From positions 1 through 51,319 of the forward strand of contig NZ_CALMAW010000137.1 in assembly GCF_937859915.1 (NCBI RefSeq): 51,319 nt of DNA, given 5' to 3'. Source of the stretch: an uncultured Sphingomonas sp. Lineage in GTDB: Bacteria > Pseudomonadota > Alphaproteobacteria > Sphingomonadales > Sphingomonadaceae. The notes beneath the pieces were generated by a model, which was not told where the DNA came from, did no database searches, and saw only the letters and a program-made list of their open reading frames with translations. Shown here piece by piece: positions 42,254-51,319 of the stretch. The number at the start of each line of letters is the position of its first letter. Position 1 is the stretch's first letter. Both the position numbers and the translations under genes were made by a program.

Positions 42254-42335
42254 CGTCATCCTGACGAAAGTCAGGATCCAGGGCCGCGAATGCAGCGCGT
42301 GCGGCCCTGGATCCCGGATCACGTCCGGGATGACG
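42254..42335. repeat. Family B palindromic repeat (aspC-msrA)
   Basis: An 82-bp doublet. Left arm CGTCATCCTGACGAAAGTCA then GGATCCAGGGCCGC; right arm on the other strand CGTCATCCCGGACGTGATCC then GGGATCCAGGGCCGC. The hairpin in the left arm is CCTGAC-GAAA-GTCAGG, which differs from CCCGGC-GAAA-GCCGGG at two positions in each half, i.e. paired changes that keep the stem and loop. Lies between two genes in the same orientation. Confidence 0.87.
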
Positions 42336-42346
42336 AAGAAGAAGGG

Positions 42347-43588
<1,242 letters not shown>

Positions 43589-43607
43589 CTATGCCGGATG
43601 TCGCCGC

Positions 43608-45362
43608 TCAGGGCAACCGCGCCCGAATCAATCCGCGCAGCGCGTTCCCGAGCAAGAATCCATCGCGCAGATCGGCTTCGACCAGATCGCGCTCGACCGC
43701 TTCGCCCGACTCGATCAGCCGCTCGCGCAGGATGCCGGGCAGCAGGCCGTAGCAGAGCGGCGGGGTCACCAGCCGGCCGTCCTGCTCGACGAACAGGCTG
43801 GTGAAGCTGCCCTCGGTGAGCAGCCCGTCGGGGCGGGCGAACACCACCTCGAACGCATCGCCGCGCGCGGCGTCGTAGAAGCCGCGGTCGCTGGTCTTGT
43901 GGCACAGCCGGAAGTCGGACGACGCGACCGGCAGCGGCACGATCGGCACCAAGACGGGCGCGGTGGGCGCCACCGGCGCGGGCCGCACCTCGATCGCGAC
44001 GCGCCCCGTTGCCGACAGCCGGAGCCGCACCCGCGACGGATCGCGCAGCCGAAAGGTCGCGGCCTGCAGCTCGTTGCGGACGTCGTGGCGATCGAAGGCG
44101 AAGCCGAGTGCGTCGGCGGAGCGCTTCATCCGCGCGAGATGGCGGTCGAGATCGACCATGCCCTCGAGCGGATCGAACGGCATCGTCTCGATCAGGTCGA
44201 CGCGCGGGCAGGCCGCGGTGACGAACGCGCCTTTGGCGAGGCATTCGCGCCACTCCGCCGCCCCGAGCGAATCGGCGACGATCCCCGAGCCCAGTCCGAT
44301 CGAGGCGACGCCCTCCTCCTCGATCACCAGCGTCCGGATCGCGACGTTGAAGGCGGCGTCGCCGTCCGCATCGATCCGCCCGATCGCGCCGGTATAGACG
44401 CCTCTCGGCCCCGTCTCGACCTCGGCGGCGATCGCCATCGCGCGGCGCTTGGGCGCGCCGGTAATCGACCCGCACGGAAAGGCCGCCTCGAGCAGCGACA
44501 GCGCGTCACGGCCCGGCGCGAGCGCGGCGGTGACGGTCGAGGTCAGCTGGTGGATCGTCGGATAGGATTCGACCGTGAACAGCGCGGGCACCGCGACGCT
44601 GCCCGGCACCGCGACCTGCGACAGATCGTTGCGGATCAGGTCGACGATCATGAGATTTTCCGCGCGCTGCTTGGGGTCGTCGGCGAGCGCGCGCGCGGCC
44701 TCGGCATCGGCCTGCGCATAGGCGCGGCGCGGCTCGGTGCCCTTCATCGGCCGCGCCGCGATGCGGCCGCCGTCGAGCCGGAAGAACATCTCGGGCGAGA
44801 AGGACAGCAGGCTGCGCAGCCCGTCATGGACGATGCCGCCCCACCCCGCCGCCGCCTGCCGCCGGATCCGTGCGTACAGCGCAAGCCGGTCGCCGACGAT
44901 CGGGACGGTCGCCTGGAAGGTGAGATTGGCCTGATAGATGTCGCCCGCCGCGATATAGGCTTTTATGCGCGCGAATGCCGCCAGATAGGCGGCCTGATCG
45001 ATCGACGGGTGCGGCGCCCCCGCCCAGGCGCCGGCCGGATCGGGCAGCAACGCCGGCAGGGCGTCGGGCGCGATCGTCTCGAACCGCTCGAACAGTCCGA
45101 ACCAGAGCAGCGGCGCGCCCGTCGGCGGCATTGAAGGCGGTTCGCCGGGGATGCCGGCGTCATAGGCGATCCAGCCCGCGGCATGCAGCCGGTTCTGTGT
45201 CGCGTAGCGGAGTGCGGCGAGACAGGCGGCGACGCGTGCGGGATCGTCGGTCGCGATCGTCTCGATCGGGTCGCGATAGAGCCGCGCGGGCACCGCGCCG
45301 TCCAGCCGTGCGTCGTCGAGCAGCACGAAGGGCCGAGACAGATCGAGAGGCGGCACGCTCAT
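43608..45362 (-). CDS. pabB: Fused aminodeoxychorismate synthase component I and aminodeoxychorismate lyase
   Basis: A 584-residue fusion for p-aminobenzoate (folate) synthesis. Residues 1 to about 370 are PabB: IKAYIAAGDIYQANLTFQ, LLSFSPEMFF, MKGTEPRR, LIRNDLSQVA and PCGSITGAPKRRAM, the chorismate-binding core. About 390-584 is a class IV aminotransferase-like PabC domain (EGMVDLDRHLARMKRSADALGF and LLTEGSFTSLFVEQDGRL). So one chain adds the amino group and then releases pyruvate; the glutaminase PabA must come from elsewhere. Such fusions are common in alphaproteobacteria. Start ATG 45362; the frame is open to 45440. Divergent from the hydrolase gene. Confidence 0.92.
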   Translation of the reverse strand: MSVPPLDLSRPFVLLDDARLDGAVPARLYRDPIETIATDDPARVAACLAALRYATQNRLHAAGWIAYDAGIPGEPPSMPPTGAPLLWFGLFERFETIAPDALPALLPDPAGAWAGAPHPSIDQAAYLAAFARIKAYIAAGDIYQANLTFQATVPIVGDRLALYARIRRQAAAGWGGIVHDGLRSLLSFSPEMFFRLDGGRIAARPMKGTEPRRAYAQADAEAARALADDPKQRAENLMIVDLIRNDLSQVAVPGSVAVPALFTVESYPTIHQLTSTVTAALAPGRDALSLLEAAFPCGSITGAPKRRAMAIAAEVETGPRGVYTGAIGRIDADGDAAFNVAIRTLVIEEEGVASIGLGSGIVADSLGAAEWRECLAKGAFVTAACPRVDLIETMPFDPLEGMVDLDRHLARMKRSADALGFAFDRHDVRNELQAATFRLRDPSRVRLRLSATGRVAIEVRPAPVAPTAPVLVPIVPLPVASSDFRLCHKTSDRGFYDAARGDAFEVVFARPDGLLTEGSFTSLFVEQDGRLVTPPLCYGLLPGILRERLIESGEAVERDLVEADLRDGFLLGNALRGLIRARLP

Positions 45363-45454
45363 GACCGCCGTCCTGCCCCCTGCGCCCGCCCCGCGGCAAG
45401 TCGCGATACGCATCGGACTTGCATGACGCCGCGGCGGCACCCATCACGGCTGCC

Positions 45455-46129
45455 ATGAGCGACCCCGACACCAAGACCGTCCCCCCACTGCGTGCCGCGA
45501 TCGTGCCGGTCACCGCCTTCCAGCAGAATTGCACCCTGCTGTGGTGCACGAAGACGATGCGCGGTGCGTTCGTCGATCCGGGCGGCGACCTGCCCAAGCT
45601 GGTCGCGGCGGCGGCGCAGCATGGCGTGACGGTGGAGAAGATCCTGCTTACCCACGGCCATGTCGACCATTGCGGGCAGGCGGGCGTGCTCGCGCAGCAG
45701 ATCGGCGTGCCGATCGAGGGACCGCACGAGGCCGACCGCTATTGGATCGACCGGCTCGACGACGACGGGCGGCAATGGCAGATCCCGAGCAGCAGCTTCG
45801 AGCCCGACCGCTGGCTCGTCGACGGCGACACGGTGACGGTCGGCGAACTGACGCTCGCGGTGCGCCACACGCCCGGCCACACGCCGGGCCATGTCGTCTT
45901 CCACCACGCACCGTCGCGCTTCGCGCTGGTCGGCGACGTGCTGTTCCGCGGCTCGGTCGGCCGCACCGACTTCCCGATGAGCGATCATGCCGCGCTGCTC
46001 GACTCGATCACTACGCGGCTGTGGCCGATGGGTGACGAGACCGTGTTCGTGCCCGGCCACGGCGCCACCTCGACCTTCGGCGCCGAGCGCGCGACCAACC
46101 CGTTCGTCGCCGATTCGCAGTTCGGCTGA
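45455..46129 (+). CDS. Metallo-beta-lactamase-fold hydrolase (YcbL/glyoxalase II-like)
   Basis: 224 residues with the metal-binding motif LLTHGHVDHCGQAGVL, then TPGHTPGHVVFHH, ALVGDVLFRGSVGRTDFP and FVPGHGATSTFGAERATNPF. This is the YcbL branch of the glyoxalase II-like group, thioesterases acting on S-lactoylglutathione-like substrates; the true substrate is uncertain. Start ATG 45455; a longer frame begins at 45419. Short divergent gap to pabB, convergent with the MAPEG gene. Confidence 0.9.
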   Translation: MSDPDTKTVPPLRAAIVPVTAFQQNCTLLWCTKTMRGAFVDPGGDLPKLVAAAAQHGVTVEKILLTHGHVDHCGQAGVLAQQIGVPIEGPHEADRYWIDRLDDDGRQWQIPSSSFEPDRWLVDGDTVTVGELTLAVRHTPGHTPGHVVFHHAPSRFALVGDVLFRGSVGRTDFPMSDHAALLDSITTRLWPMGDETVFVPGHGATSTFGAERATNPFVADSQFG

Positions 46130-46138
46130 GGTCTCGGA

Positions 46139-46237
46139 CGTTCCCAGGCGAAGGCCGGGGCGCAGGCCCGCACCCCGTCGCGGGCGCCGCGTTTTCCACA
46201 TGCTCCGGGCCTGGACCCCGGCGTTCGCCGGGGAACG
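46139..46237. repeat. Family C (B-related) palindromic repeat (hydrolase/MAPEG)
   Basis: A 99-bp doublet: left arm CGTTCCCAGGCGAAGGCCGG, right arm on the minus strand CGTTCCCCGGCGAACGCCGG, then GGTCCAGGCCCG. It begins ten bases after the hydrolase stop, in a convergent junction. Confidence 0.84.
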
Positions 46238-46256
46238 AATCGCAGCGCGCGGCGAT

Positions 46257-46673
46257 TCAGAGATAGTGGACCGCGGGCACCGCCGGCCCGTGCGAGGCGA
46301 GCCAGATCGCCCAGATCGCCAGTGCGAACAGGATCAGCCAGGTCGCGCTGGCGCCGATCCCGCGCAGCGGCGCGGGCATCGTCTGCTTGTCCATGCCGAA
46401 GGCGTGCAGCACGCGGGCGATCACATAGAGCGCACCGACTCCGCGCAGCCCCCAGGCCGAGCCGCCGGCCATCTCGATCAGCACCATCAGGATCAGCACG
46501 AACGGCGTATATTCGACGAAATTGGCCTGCGCGCGCATCCGCGCGGTGAGCAGAGCGTGGCCGCCGTCGCCGACCATCACCTCGGCCTTCATCCGGACGC
46601 GGACGACGCGGTAGGCGAGCCAGAGGGCGACCAGCGCGAGCGCGCCGGCGAAGGTGAGCGAGACGGGCAGCAT
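46257..46673 (-). CDS. MAPEG family membrane protein
   Basis: 138 residues, four transmembrane helices (VSLTFAGALALVALWLAYRVV; FVEYTPFVLILMVLIEMAGG; GALYVIARVLHAFGM; ASATWLILFALAIWAIWLA). The MAPEG motif ARMRAQANFVEYTPFVLI is clear, typical of the microsomal glutathione-transferase-like bacterial group. It may conjugate glutathione to hydrophobic compounds or protect against peroxides; this is family knowledge. ATG 46673, with GGAG 11 bases upstream. Divergent from rpmF. Confidence 0.86.
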   Translation of the reverse strand: MLPVSLTFAGALALVALWLAYRVVRVRMKAEVMVGDGGHALLTARMRAQANFVEYTPFVLILMVLIEMAGGSAWGLRGVGALYVIARVLHAFGMDKQTMPAPLRGIGASATWLILFALAIWAIWLASHGPAVPAVHYL

Positions 46674-46731
46674 GGCGGCAAGCACTCCGGAAGACGGGCG
46701 ACGATCCCTCGCTCGCACGCCACGCACCGGG

Positions 46732-46759
46732 TTGCAACACGGCCGAAATCCGCTATAGG
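46732..46759 (+). promoter_or_regulatory. Promoter for rpmF-plsX-fabH
   Basis: TTGCAA (46732-46737), 16-base spacer, TATAGG (46754-46759), about 115 bases upstream of rpmF. Same type as the rpmI promoter on the other strand at 23174-23202. Confidence 0.6.
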
Positions 46760-46872
46760 CCCCCACTCGCGACGAGGCCGCCCGCCCGCTGATCCGCGGC
46801 CCCTCACAAGGTCGTGGCGATGCGGATGGATTTGCGGCCTCTGCATCCATTGATCCAAGAACAGGTGCCGAA

Positions 46873-47052
46873 ATGGCCGTCCCCAAGCGAAAGACCTCGC
46901 CCTCCAAGCGCAACATGCGCCGCAGCCACGACGCGCTGTCGATCGAGAGCTTCCAGGAATGCCCCAACTGCGGCGAACTCAAGCGCCCGCACAATCTGTG
47001 CAACAGCTGCGGCCATTATAACGGCCGCGAGATCGTCTCGGCCGAGGCCTGA
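46873..47052 (+). CDS. rpmF: 50S ribosomal protein L32
   Basis: 59 residues: [20 protein letters not shown], then the zinc-binding pattern [18 protein letters not shown] and a short tail [11 protein letters not shown]. All four cysteines are kept. The position directly before plsX is conserved across bacteria and links ribosome and lipid synthesis. Small enough to be missed by length cut-offs. Confidence 0.98.
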   Translation: MAVPKRKTSPSKRNMRRSHDALSIESFQECPNCGELKRPHNLCNSCGHYNGREIVSAEA

Positions 47053-47076
47053 CCCCTTCACGGATCGGAATCTATC

Positions 47077-48123
47077 GTGGACGCGCCGCGGATCGCCATC
47101 GATGCGATGGGAGGTGACGGCGGCGTAGCCACGATGTTGGCGGGCGCCGCGCTGGCGCTGAGCCGGTCTTCCGATCTGCGCTTCCTGCTCGTCGGCGACG
47201 AGGCCGCGATCGCACCCGAGCTGGCGCGCCACCCCGCGCTGGCGGCGGCCAGTGACGTGCGTCACGCGCCAGATCATATTTCGGGCGAAGAGAAGCCGAC
47301 CCAGGCCATCCGCCGCGCGAAGACGACGTCGATGGGCCTCGCCATCGCCGCGGTGAAGGACGGCGCCGTGGGCGCGGCGGTCTCCGCGGGCAATACCGGC
47401 GCGCTGATGGCGATGGCCAAGCTGTCGCTGCGCACCCTCCCCGGGATCGACCGCCCGGCGCTTGCCGCGATCATGCCGACCTTGGGCGACAACGACGTCG
47501 TCATGCTCGATCTCGGTGCAAACACCGAGTGCGACGCCAACAATCTCGTCCAGTTCGCGGTGATGGGCGCGGCCTATGCGCGCACCGCGCTCGACATTCC
47601 GCACCCCAAGGTCGCGTTGCTCAACATCGGCACCGAGGCGCTCAAGGGCACCGACGAGCTCAAGAATGCCGCCGCGATGCTGCGCGCGCATCCGACCCTC
47701 CCCTTCGCTTTCGTCGGCAATGTCGAGGCCGATCGCATCAACCGCGGCGCGGTCGACGTCGTCGTGTCGGACGGCTTCTCGGGCAATATCGCGCTCAAAG
47801 CGATCGAGGGCACCGCGCGCTTCGTCACCGATTTGCTGCGCCGCTCCTTCACCAGCTCGTTTCGCTCGAAAATGGGCTTTTTGCTGTCGAAGCCGGCGCT
47901 GCACTTGCTGCGTGTCCACCTCGACCCGAACAATCATAATGGCGCGGTCTTCCTGGGCCTGAACGGCATCGTCGTGAAGAGCCATGGCAGCGCCGACGCC
48001 AAGGGGATCGCCAACGCGATCGGCGTCGCCGCCAAGCTGGTTCGCGATGATCTCAACCGTCTGATCGCCGAGGATCTCGGCGACTATCGGTCGCAGTCCG
48101 CGGAGTCCGTCGCCGCGCTATGA
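47077..48123 (+). CDS. plsX: Phosphate acyltransferase PlsX
   Basis: 348 residues. PlsX makes acyl-phosphate from acyl-ACP for phosphatidic acid synthesis; the membrane-bound acyl-phosphate user PlsY is elsewhere, and plsC lies at 12844 in this window. Motifs: [61 protein letters not shown] and [17 protein letters not shown]. Start GTG 47077, 24 bases after rpmF. The stop overlaps fabH by 4 bases. Confidence 0.96.
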   Translation: MDAPRIAIDAMGGDGGVATMLAGAALALSRSSDLRFLLVGDEAAIAPELARHPALAAASDVRHAPDHISGEEKPTQAIRRAKTTSMGLAIAAVKDGAVGAAVSAGNTGALMAMAKLSLRTLPGIDRPALAAIMPTLGDNDVVMLDLGANTECDANNLVQFAVMGAAYARTALDIPHPKVALLNIGTEALKGTDELKNAAAMLRAHPTLPFAFVGNVEADRINRGAVDVVVSDGFSGNIALKAIEGTARFVTDLLRRSFTSSFRSKMGFLLSKPALHLLRVHLDPNNHNGAVFLGLNGIVVKSHGSADAKGIANAIGVAAKLVRDDLNRLIAEDLGDYRSQSAESVAAL

Positions 48124-49109
48124 CCGAAACCCTGATCCGCCGCGCCGTGATCGCGGGCACCGGCTCCGCGCTTCCCAAGCGCCGGGTGACCAACGCCGAA
48201 CTCGCCGAGACCGTCGACACCACCGACGAATGGATCGTCGAGCGCACCGGTATCCGCGCGCGCCATATCGCGGGCGACGACGAGACCACCGCCTCGCTTG
48301 CCGCCGATGCGGCGCGCCGCGCGCTCGACTCGGCCGGGATCGATGCGGCGAGCGTCGGTCTGATCGTGCTCGCGACCGCGACCCCCGACCAGACCTTTCC
48401 CTCCTCCGCCACCAAGGTGCAGGCGATGCTGGGCATCGCCGACTGCGTCGCCTTCGACGTCCAGGCGGTATGCTCGGGCTTCCTCTACGCGCTGTCGGTC
48501 GCCGAGAGCATGATCCGCGGCGGCACCGCGACCACCGCGCTGGTGATCGGCTCCGAGACATTCAGCCGCATCCTCGACTGGGAGGATCGCGGCACCTGCG
48601 TGCTGTTCGGCGACGGCGCTGGCGCGGTCGTGCTTTCCGCCGAAGACGGCCCCGCCGATCCGTCGCGCGCGCGCGGCATCCTCGCGACCAGGCTCCACGC
48701 CGACGGTCGCCACAACGAACTCCTTTATGTCGATGGCGGGCCCTCGACGACGGGCACGGTCGGCAAGCTGCGCATGAAGGGCCGCGAGGTGTTCCGGCAC
48801 GCCGTCGTGAACCTAGCGAGCGTGCTGGGCGAGGCATTGGCAGACGTCGGTCTGACCGCCGCCGACATCGACTGGCTGGTTCCGCACCAGGCCAATGCGC
48901 GCATCCTCGATGCGACCGCGCGCAAGCTCAATCTTTCGCCCGATCGTGTCGTCGTCACCGTCGACCAGCATGCCAATACATCGGCGGCCTCGGTCCCGCT
49001 CGCGCTCGACGTCGCGGTGAGAGACGGGCGCATTACCCGCGGCGATCTGCTCGTGCTCGAGGCGATGGGCGGTGGATTCACCTGGGGCGCCTCGGTCATC
49101 CGCTTCTAA
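48120..49109 (+). CDS. fabH: 3-Oxoacyl-ACP synthase III
   Basis: 329-residue condensing enzyme that starts fatty-acid synthesis from acetyl-CoA and malonyl-ACP. Catalytic triad: Cys in [16 protein letters not shown], His in [14 protein letters not shown] and Asn in [15 protein letters not shown]. Also [15 protein letters not shown] and the glycine-rich [14 protein letters not shown] end. ATG 48120 overlaps the plsX stop (ATGA). Length is standard. Confidence 0.97.
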   Translation: MTETLIRRAVIAGTGSALPKRRVTNAELAETVDTTDEWIVERTGIRARHIAGDDETTASLAADAARRALDSAGIDAASVGLIVLATATPDQTFPSSATKVQAMLGIADCVAFDVQAVCSGFLYALSVAESMIRGGTATTALVIGSETFSRILDWEDRGTCVLFGDGAGAVVLSAEDGPADPSRARGILATRLHADGRHNELLYVDGGPSTTGTVGKLRMKGREVFRHAVVNLASVLGEALADVGLTAADIDWLVPHQANARILDATARKLNLSPDRVVVTVDQHANTSAASVPLALDVAVRDGRITRGDLLVLEAMGGGFTWGASVIRF

Positions 49110-49133
49110 CTTGGATCAATTTTGTTGCAGCCA

Positions 49134-49162
49134 TTGGCGAATGCGGCCAAGTTGGTTACTAT
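49134..49162 (+). promoter_or_regulatory. Promoter for ihfA
   Basis: TTGGCG (49134-49139), 17-base spacer, TACTAT (49157-49162), about 27 bases before the ihfA start. A TTTTGTTGC AT-rich stretch lies just upstream. It allows ihfA-merR to be expressed apart from plsX-fabH. Confidence 0.55.
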
Positions 49163-49189
49163 GATGACCAAGCCATTCGGAAGGGCGCG

Positions 49190-49489
49190 ATGACCGACAT
49201 ACCCACTCTGACCCGGGCGGATCTCAGCGATGTCGTCCACCGCGAGATCGGCCTGTCACGCTCCGAGTCGGCGGCCAGCGTCGAGCAGGTCCTGACGATG
49301 ATGTGCGAAGCGATGTCGGGCGGCGAGAACGTCAAGATTTCGGGGTTCGGCACGTTCGTGCTGCGCGACAAGGGCGAGCGCGTCGGGCGCAATCCCAAGA
49401 CCGGCATCGAGGTGCCGATCGCGCCGCGTCGGGTGCTCACCTTCCGCGCCTCCAACATGCTGCGCGACCGCATCGCCGACTCGGACTGA
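49190..49489 (+). CDS. ihfA: Integration host factor alpha subunit
   Basis: 99-residue DNA-bending protein of the HU/IHF fold. Motifs: [40 protein letters not shown] and [20 protein letters not shown], with the proline (EVPIAP) that intercalates DNA. It works as a heterodimer with IhfB. The frame is open upstream inside fabH but the real start is ATG 49190. Confidence 0.95.
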   Translation: MTDIPTLTRADLSDVVHREIGLSRSESAASVEQVLTMMCEAMSGGENVKISGFGTFVLRDKGERVGRNPKTGIEVPIAPRRVLTFRASNMLRDRIADSD

Positions 49490-49497
49490 CGCCGCGC

Positions 49498-49836
49498 GTG
49501 GAGAAATCGGACGCGGCGTTCCGCACGATTGGTGAAGTGTCCGACGAGCTCGGCGTGCAGCAGCATGTGCTACGCTATTGGGAAACCAAATTTCCCCAGC
49601 TCCGTCCGATCCAGCGCGCGGGCAACCGTCGCTATTATCGGCCGAGCGACGTTGTCCTGGTCCGCCGGATCCAGAGCCTGCTCGCGCAGGACGGTTATAC
49701 GGTAAAGGGCGTGCAGAAGCTGCTCGCGGCGAAGGGCGGCGAGACCGCGGCCGCGCTGCCCGCGGCACCCCCGGCGGCGCTGCCGCTCGACGAGCTGCTG
49801 GCGATCCGCGCCTTGCTGGTCGACGCGCTGGCATAA
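49498..49836 (+). CDS. MerR family transcriptional regulator
   Basis: 112 residues; winged helix with [39 protein letters not shown] and [20 protein letters not shown], then a short Ala/Pro-rich tail and a final helix. There is no effector domain or metal-binding cysteine. Start GTG 49498, eight bases after ihfA, so cotranscribed. A small MerR protein after ihfA is a conserved arrangement in alphaproteobacteria as I recall it; the target is unknown. Confidence 0.88.
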   Translation: MEKSDAAFRTIGEVSDELGVQQHVLRYWETKFPQLRPIQRAGNRRYYRPSDVVLVRRIQSLLAQDGYTVKGVQKLLAAKGGETAAALPAAPPAALPLDELLAIRALLVDALA

Positions 49837-49841
49837 GGCGC

Positions 49842-49932
49842 CGTTCCCCGGCGCAGGCCGGGGTCCGGGCCCGGCGCTCGCGGCGCTCGAATAGAGACGT
49901 GGGGCCTGGGCCCCGGCTTTCGCCGGGAAACG
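49842..49932. repeat. Family C (B-related) palindromic repeat (merR/sixA)
   Basis: A 91-bp doublet starting CGTTCCCCGGCGCAGGCCGG on the left and CGTTTCCCGGCGAAAGCCGG on the right arm (minus strand), each then GGCCC(A/G)GGCCC. It begins five bases after the merR stop, convergent junction. Confidence 0.85.
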
Positions 49933-49952
49933 CCTAGACGACGCGTAAGCCT

Positions 49953-50504
49953 TCAGAAAACCCGATCAGGCCCGAGCGCGGGATCGAGATCGCGCGGGCG
50001 GACAAAGCGCACGAGATGGCCGCCGCCTTCGGCGACATCCGCCCAGCGTGCGACATCGAATTGCAGCTCGGCGATGCTCGCGGTCGGATATTTTTCGCCC
50101 AGCGCTGCGCGCGTAGCGATCTCCTCTTCGCCGGCATCGGTCGAGAGCAGCAGCGCAAGCTCCTCGACGCCGGGATTGTGCCCCGCGAGTAGCAGCGCGT
50201 CGCTGGTTTCGGGCGCCTCCTGAACCACCTCGAGCAGCGTCGCTGCGGACGCGAGATAGGCGCGGCGATCCCAGTTCGGCGCGAGCCGCTTGCCATAGCC
50301 ATCGAACATCGCATCGAGCGACTCGATCACGCGCACCGCGGGCGAGGCGATGACATGATCGAACGTGACCCCCGATTGACGCAGGTGCCGCCCCATCGTG
50401 ATCGCGGCGCGCTTGCCCTTGTCGTTGAGCGCGCGATCGAAATCGCGCAGCGCAGGCTGGTCCCAGCCCGACTTGGCATGGCGGAAGATGATGAGCCTCT
50501 TCAT
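49953..50504 (-). CDS. Histidine phosphatase family protein (SixA-like)
   Basis: 183 residues. The phosphohistidine loop is FRHAKSGWDQPALRDFDRAL with the nucleophile His9 and Arg8; the second His is in LLLAGHNPGVEEL. This matches SixA phosphohistidine phosphatases, which act on phosphotransfer proteins, though other small phosphatases share the fold. The start overlaps the stop of the helicase gene by 4 bases, so the two are translated together; the functional tie is not obvious. Confidence 0.9.
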   Translation of the reverse strand: MKRLIIFRHAKSGWDQPALRDFDRALNDKGKRAAITMGRHLRQSGVTFDHVIASPAVRVIESLDAMFDGYGKRLAPNWDRRAYLASAATLLEVVQEAPETSDALLLAGHNPGVEELALLLSTDAGEEEIATRAALGEKYPTASIAELQFDVARWADVAEGGGHLVRFVRPRDLDPALGPDRVF

Positions 50505-51319
50505 GCCGCCTCTCCACTCGCCGGTTCGGCCACCTGATGCCCGATGCCGGCGCCCGAGGGAAGACCGGGCAGGCCCGCCGCGATCCGCGCCACCGCCTCG
50601 TCGAGCGTGACGCGCCGGATCGGTACCCCGGGCGGAAAGGCGTCGAACAGCCGCGAGGGTGTCGCCGACGAGAGAAGCACGAAGCGCCCGGCATCGTCGG
50701 CGCGCCGGATCAGCCGCCCGAACGCCTGCGCCAGCCGGGCACGCACCACCTCGTCGTCATAGCCGGTGCCGCCGCCCGCGGCGCGGCGCGCGGCATGGAG
50801 CACGGTCGGGCGCGGCCACGGCACCTGCTCCATCACGACCAACCGCAGCGAATGGCCGGGCACGTCGATACCATCCCTCAACGCATCGGTGCCGAGCAGG
50901 CTGGCGTGCGGATCATCCCGGAAAATGTCGACCAGCGTGCCGGTGTCGATCGGATCGACATGCTGCGCGTAGAGCGGCAGGCCTTCGCGCGCGAGCCGGT
51001 CGGCGATCCGCGCATAGACCGCCTTCAGCCGCGAGATCGCGGTGAACAGCCCGAGCGTGCCGCCCCGGCTCGCCTCGACCAGCCGCGCATAGGCGTGCGC
51101 GAGCTGCGCGGTGTCGCCGCGCTTGATGTCGGTGACGATCAGCACTTCGGCGGCGCTGGCATAGTCGAACGGGCTCGCCGCGGCGAAGCGGTCGACCACG
51201 GTATCGAGGTGGCGCGCGCCGCTGCGCGTCTCGGCGCGCGCCCAGCCGCCGTCGGCGCCCGCCTGCGGCCCGGTCAGCGTCGCCGAGGTGACCAGCACGC
51301 CGTGCGCGGGGGCGAGCAC
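50501..51319 (-). CDS. DinG/Rad3-type ATP-dependent DNA helicase (N-terminal part outside window)
   Basis: The C-terminal 272 residues of a superfamily 2 XPD/DinG-like helicase, open to the window edge. It holds GVLVTSATLTG (motif III region), GTLGLFTAISRLKAVYARIA, a motif V region LLGTDALRDGIDVPGHSLR and VVMEQVPWPRP, and motif VI QAFGRLIRRADDAGRFVLLSS. The iron-sulfur cysteines and Walker motifs would lie upstream, beyond the edge. In related bacteria the gene is annotated as ATP-dependent helicase and acts on recombination or R-loop structures. The last residues are Ala/Gly/Pro-rich. Confidence 0.88.
   Translation of the reverse strand: MLAPAHGVLVTSATLTGPQAGADGGWARAETRSGARHLDTVVDRFAAASPFDYASAAEVLIVTDIKRGDTAQLAHAYARLVEASRGGTLGLFTAISRLKAVYARIADRLAREGLPLYAQHVDPIDTGTLVDIFRDDPHASLLGTDALRDGIDVPGHSLRLVVMEQVPWPRPTVLHAARRAAGGGTGYDDEVVRARLAQAFGRLIRRADDAGRFVLLSSATPSRLFDAFPPGVPIRRVTLDEAVARIAAGLPGLPSGAGIGHQVAEPASGEAA

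Overview
The window looks like a chromosomal segment of a high-GC alphaproteobacterium of the order Sphingomonadales, most likely Sphingomonas or a close relative. The grounds are the gene orders (hisC-tyrC, rpmI-rplT-pheS-pheT, zwf-pgl-edd, rpmF-plsX-fabH-ihfA-merR), the Entner-Doudoroff genes, a phospholipid N-methyltransferase-like gene, a single bifunctional RSH protein, and the dispersed GTTCGTCCTGAG-type palindromes that I associate with sphingomonads. It is mostly core genome with many small palindromic repeats. I see no prophage, transposase or CRISPR array.

Layout. 1-2.7 kb: the 3'-truncated end of a NodT-type efflux lipoprotein gene, then a racemase and D-cysteine desulfhydrase pair, all on the minus strand. 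2.9-8.9 kb: an unusual aminotransferase/FAD-oxidoreductase fusion coupled to a glycosyltransferase, a CYTH-CHAD protein and an orphan ParA. 8.9-10.6 kb: a small unknown protein, tRNA-Leu(GAG) and a zinc-ribbon membrane protein. 10.7-13.6 kb: ftsE-ftsX-ydcF-plsC, tightly packed. 13.7-15.7 kb: tyrC and hisC. 15.9-18.2 kb: a small membrane protein, metX and metW. 18.3-23.1 kb: rpmI, rplT, a GIY-YIG gene inside a palindromic repeat, pheS and pheT. 23.3-30.3 kb: an AsmA-like protein, a LysR regulator, a candidate small RNA, a CDC48-type AAA ATPase, a monooxygenase-fold protein and a phospholipid methyltransferase. 30.4-36.5 kb: a phospholipase D-type cardiolipin synthase, rpoZ, an HxlR regulator, rsh, a DUF952 protein and a zinc-type cation exporter. 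36.6-41.4 kb: zwf-pgl-edd and a DUF3429 protein. 41.5-45.4 kb: periplasmic msrA, an aspartate aminotransferase and a fused pabB-pabC. 45.5-51.3 kb: a metallo-beta-lactamase-fold hydrolase, a MAPEG protein, the rpmF-plsX-fabH-ihfA-merR run, a SixA-type phosphatase and the C-terminal part of a DinG-type helicase.

The least expected material is of four kinds. First, a GIY-YIG nuclease gene lies between the two arms of a dispersed palindrome, exactly in the otherwise conserved rplT-pheS junction. Second, two families of paired-hairpin repeats occupy 9 of the 10 convergent gene junctions and none of the 10 divergent ones. Third, pheS carries an in-frame segment made of two perfect hairpins. Fourth, a PLP aminotransferase is fused to an FAD-dependent oxidoreductase and translationally coupled to a glycosyltransferase. 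All functional names rest on motifs and family recall, since no database search was possible.
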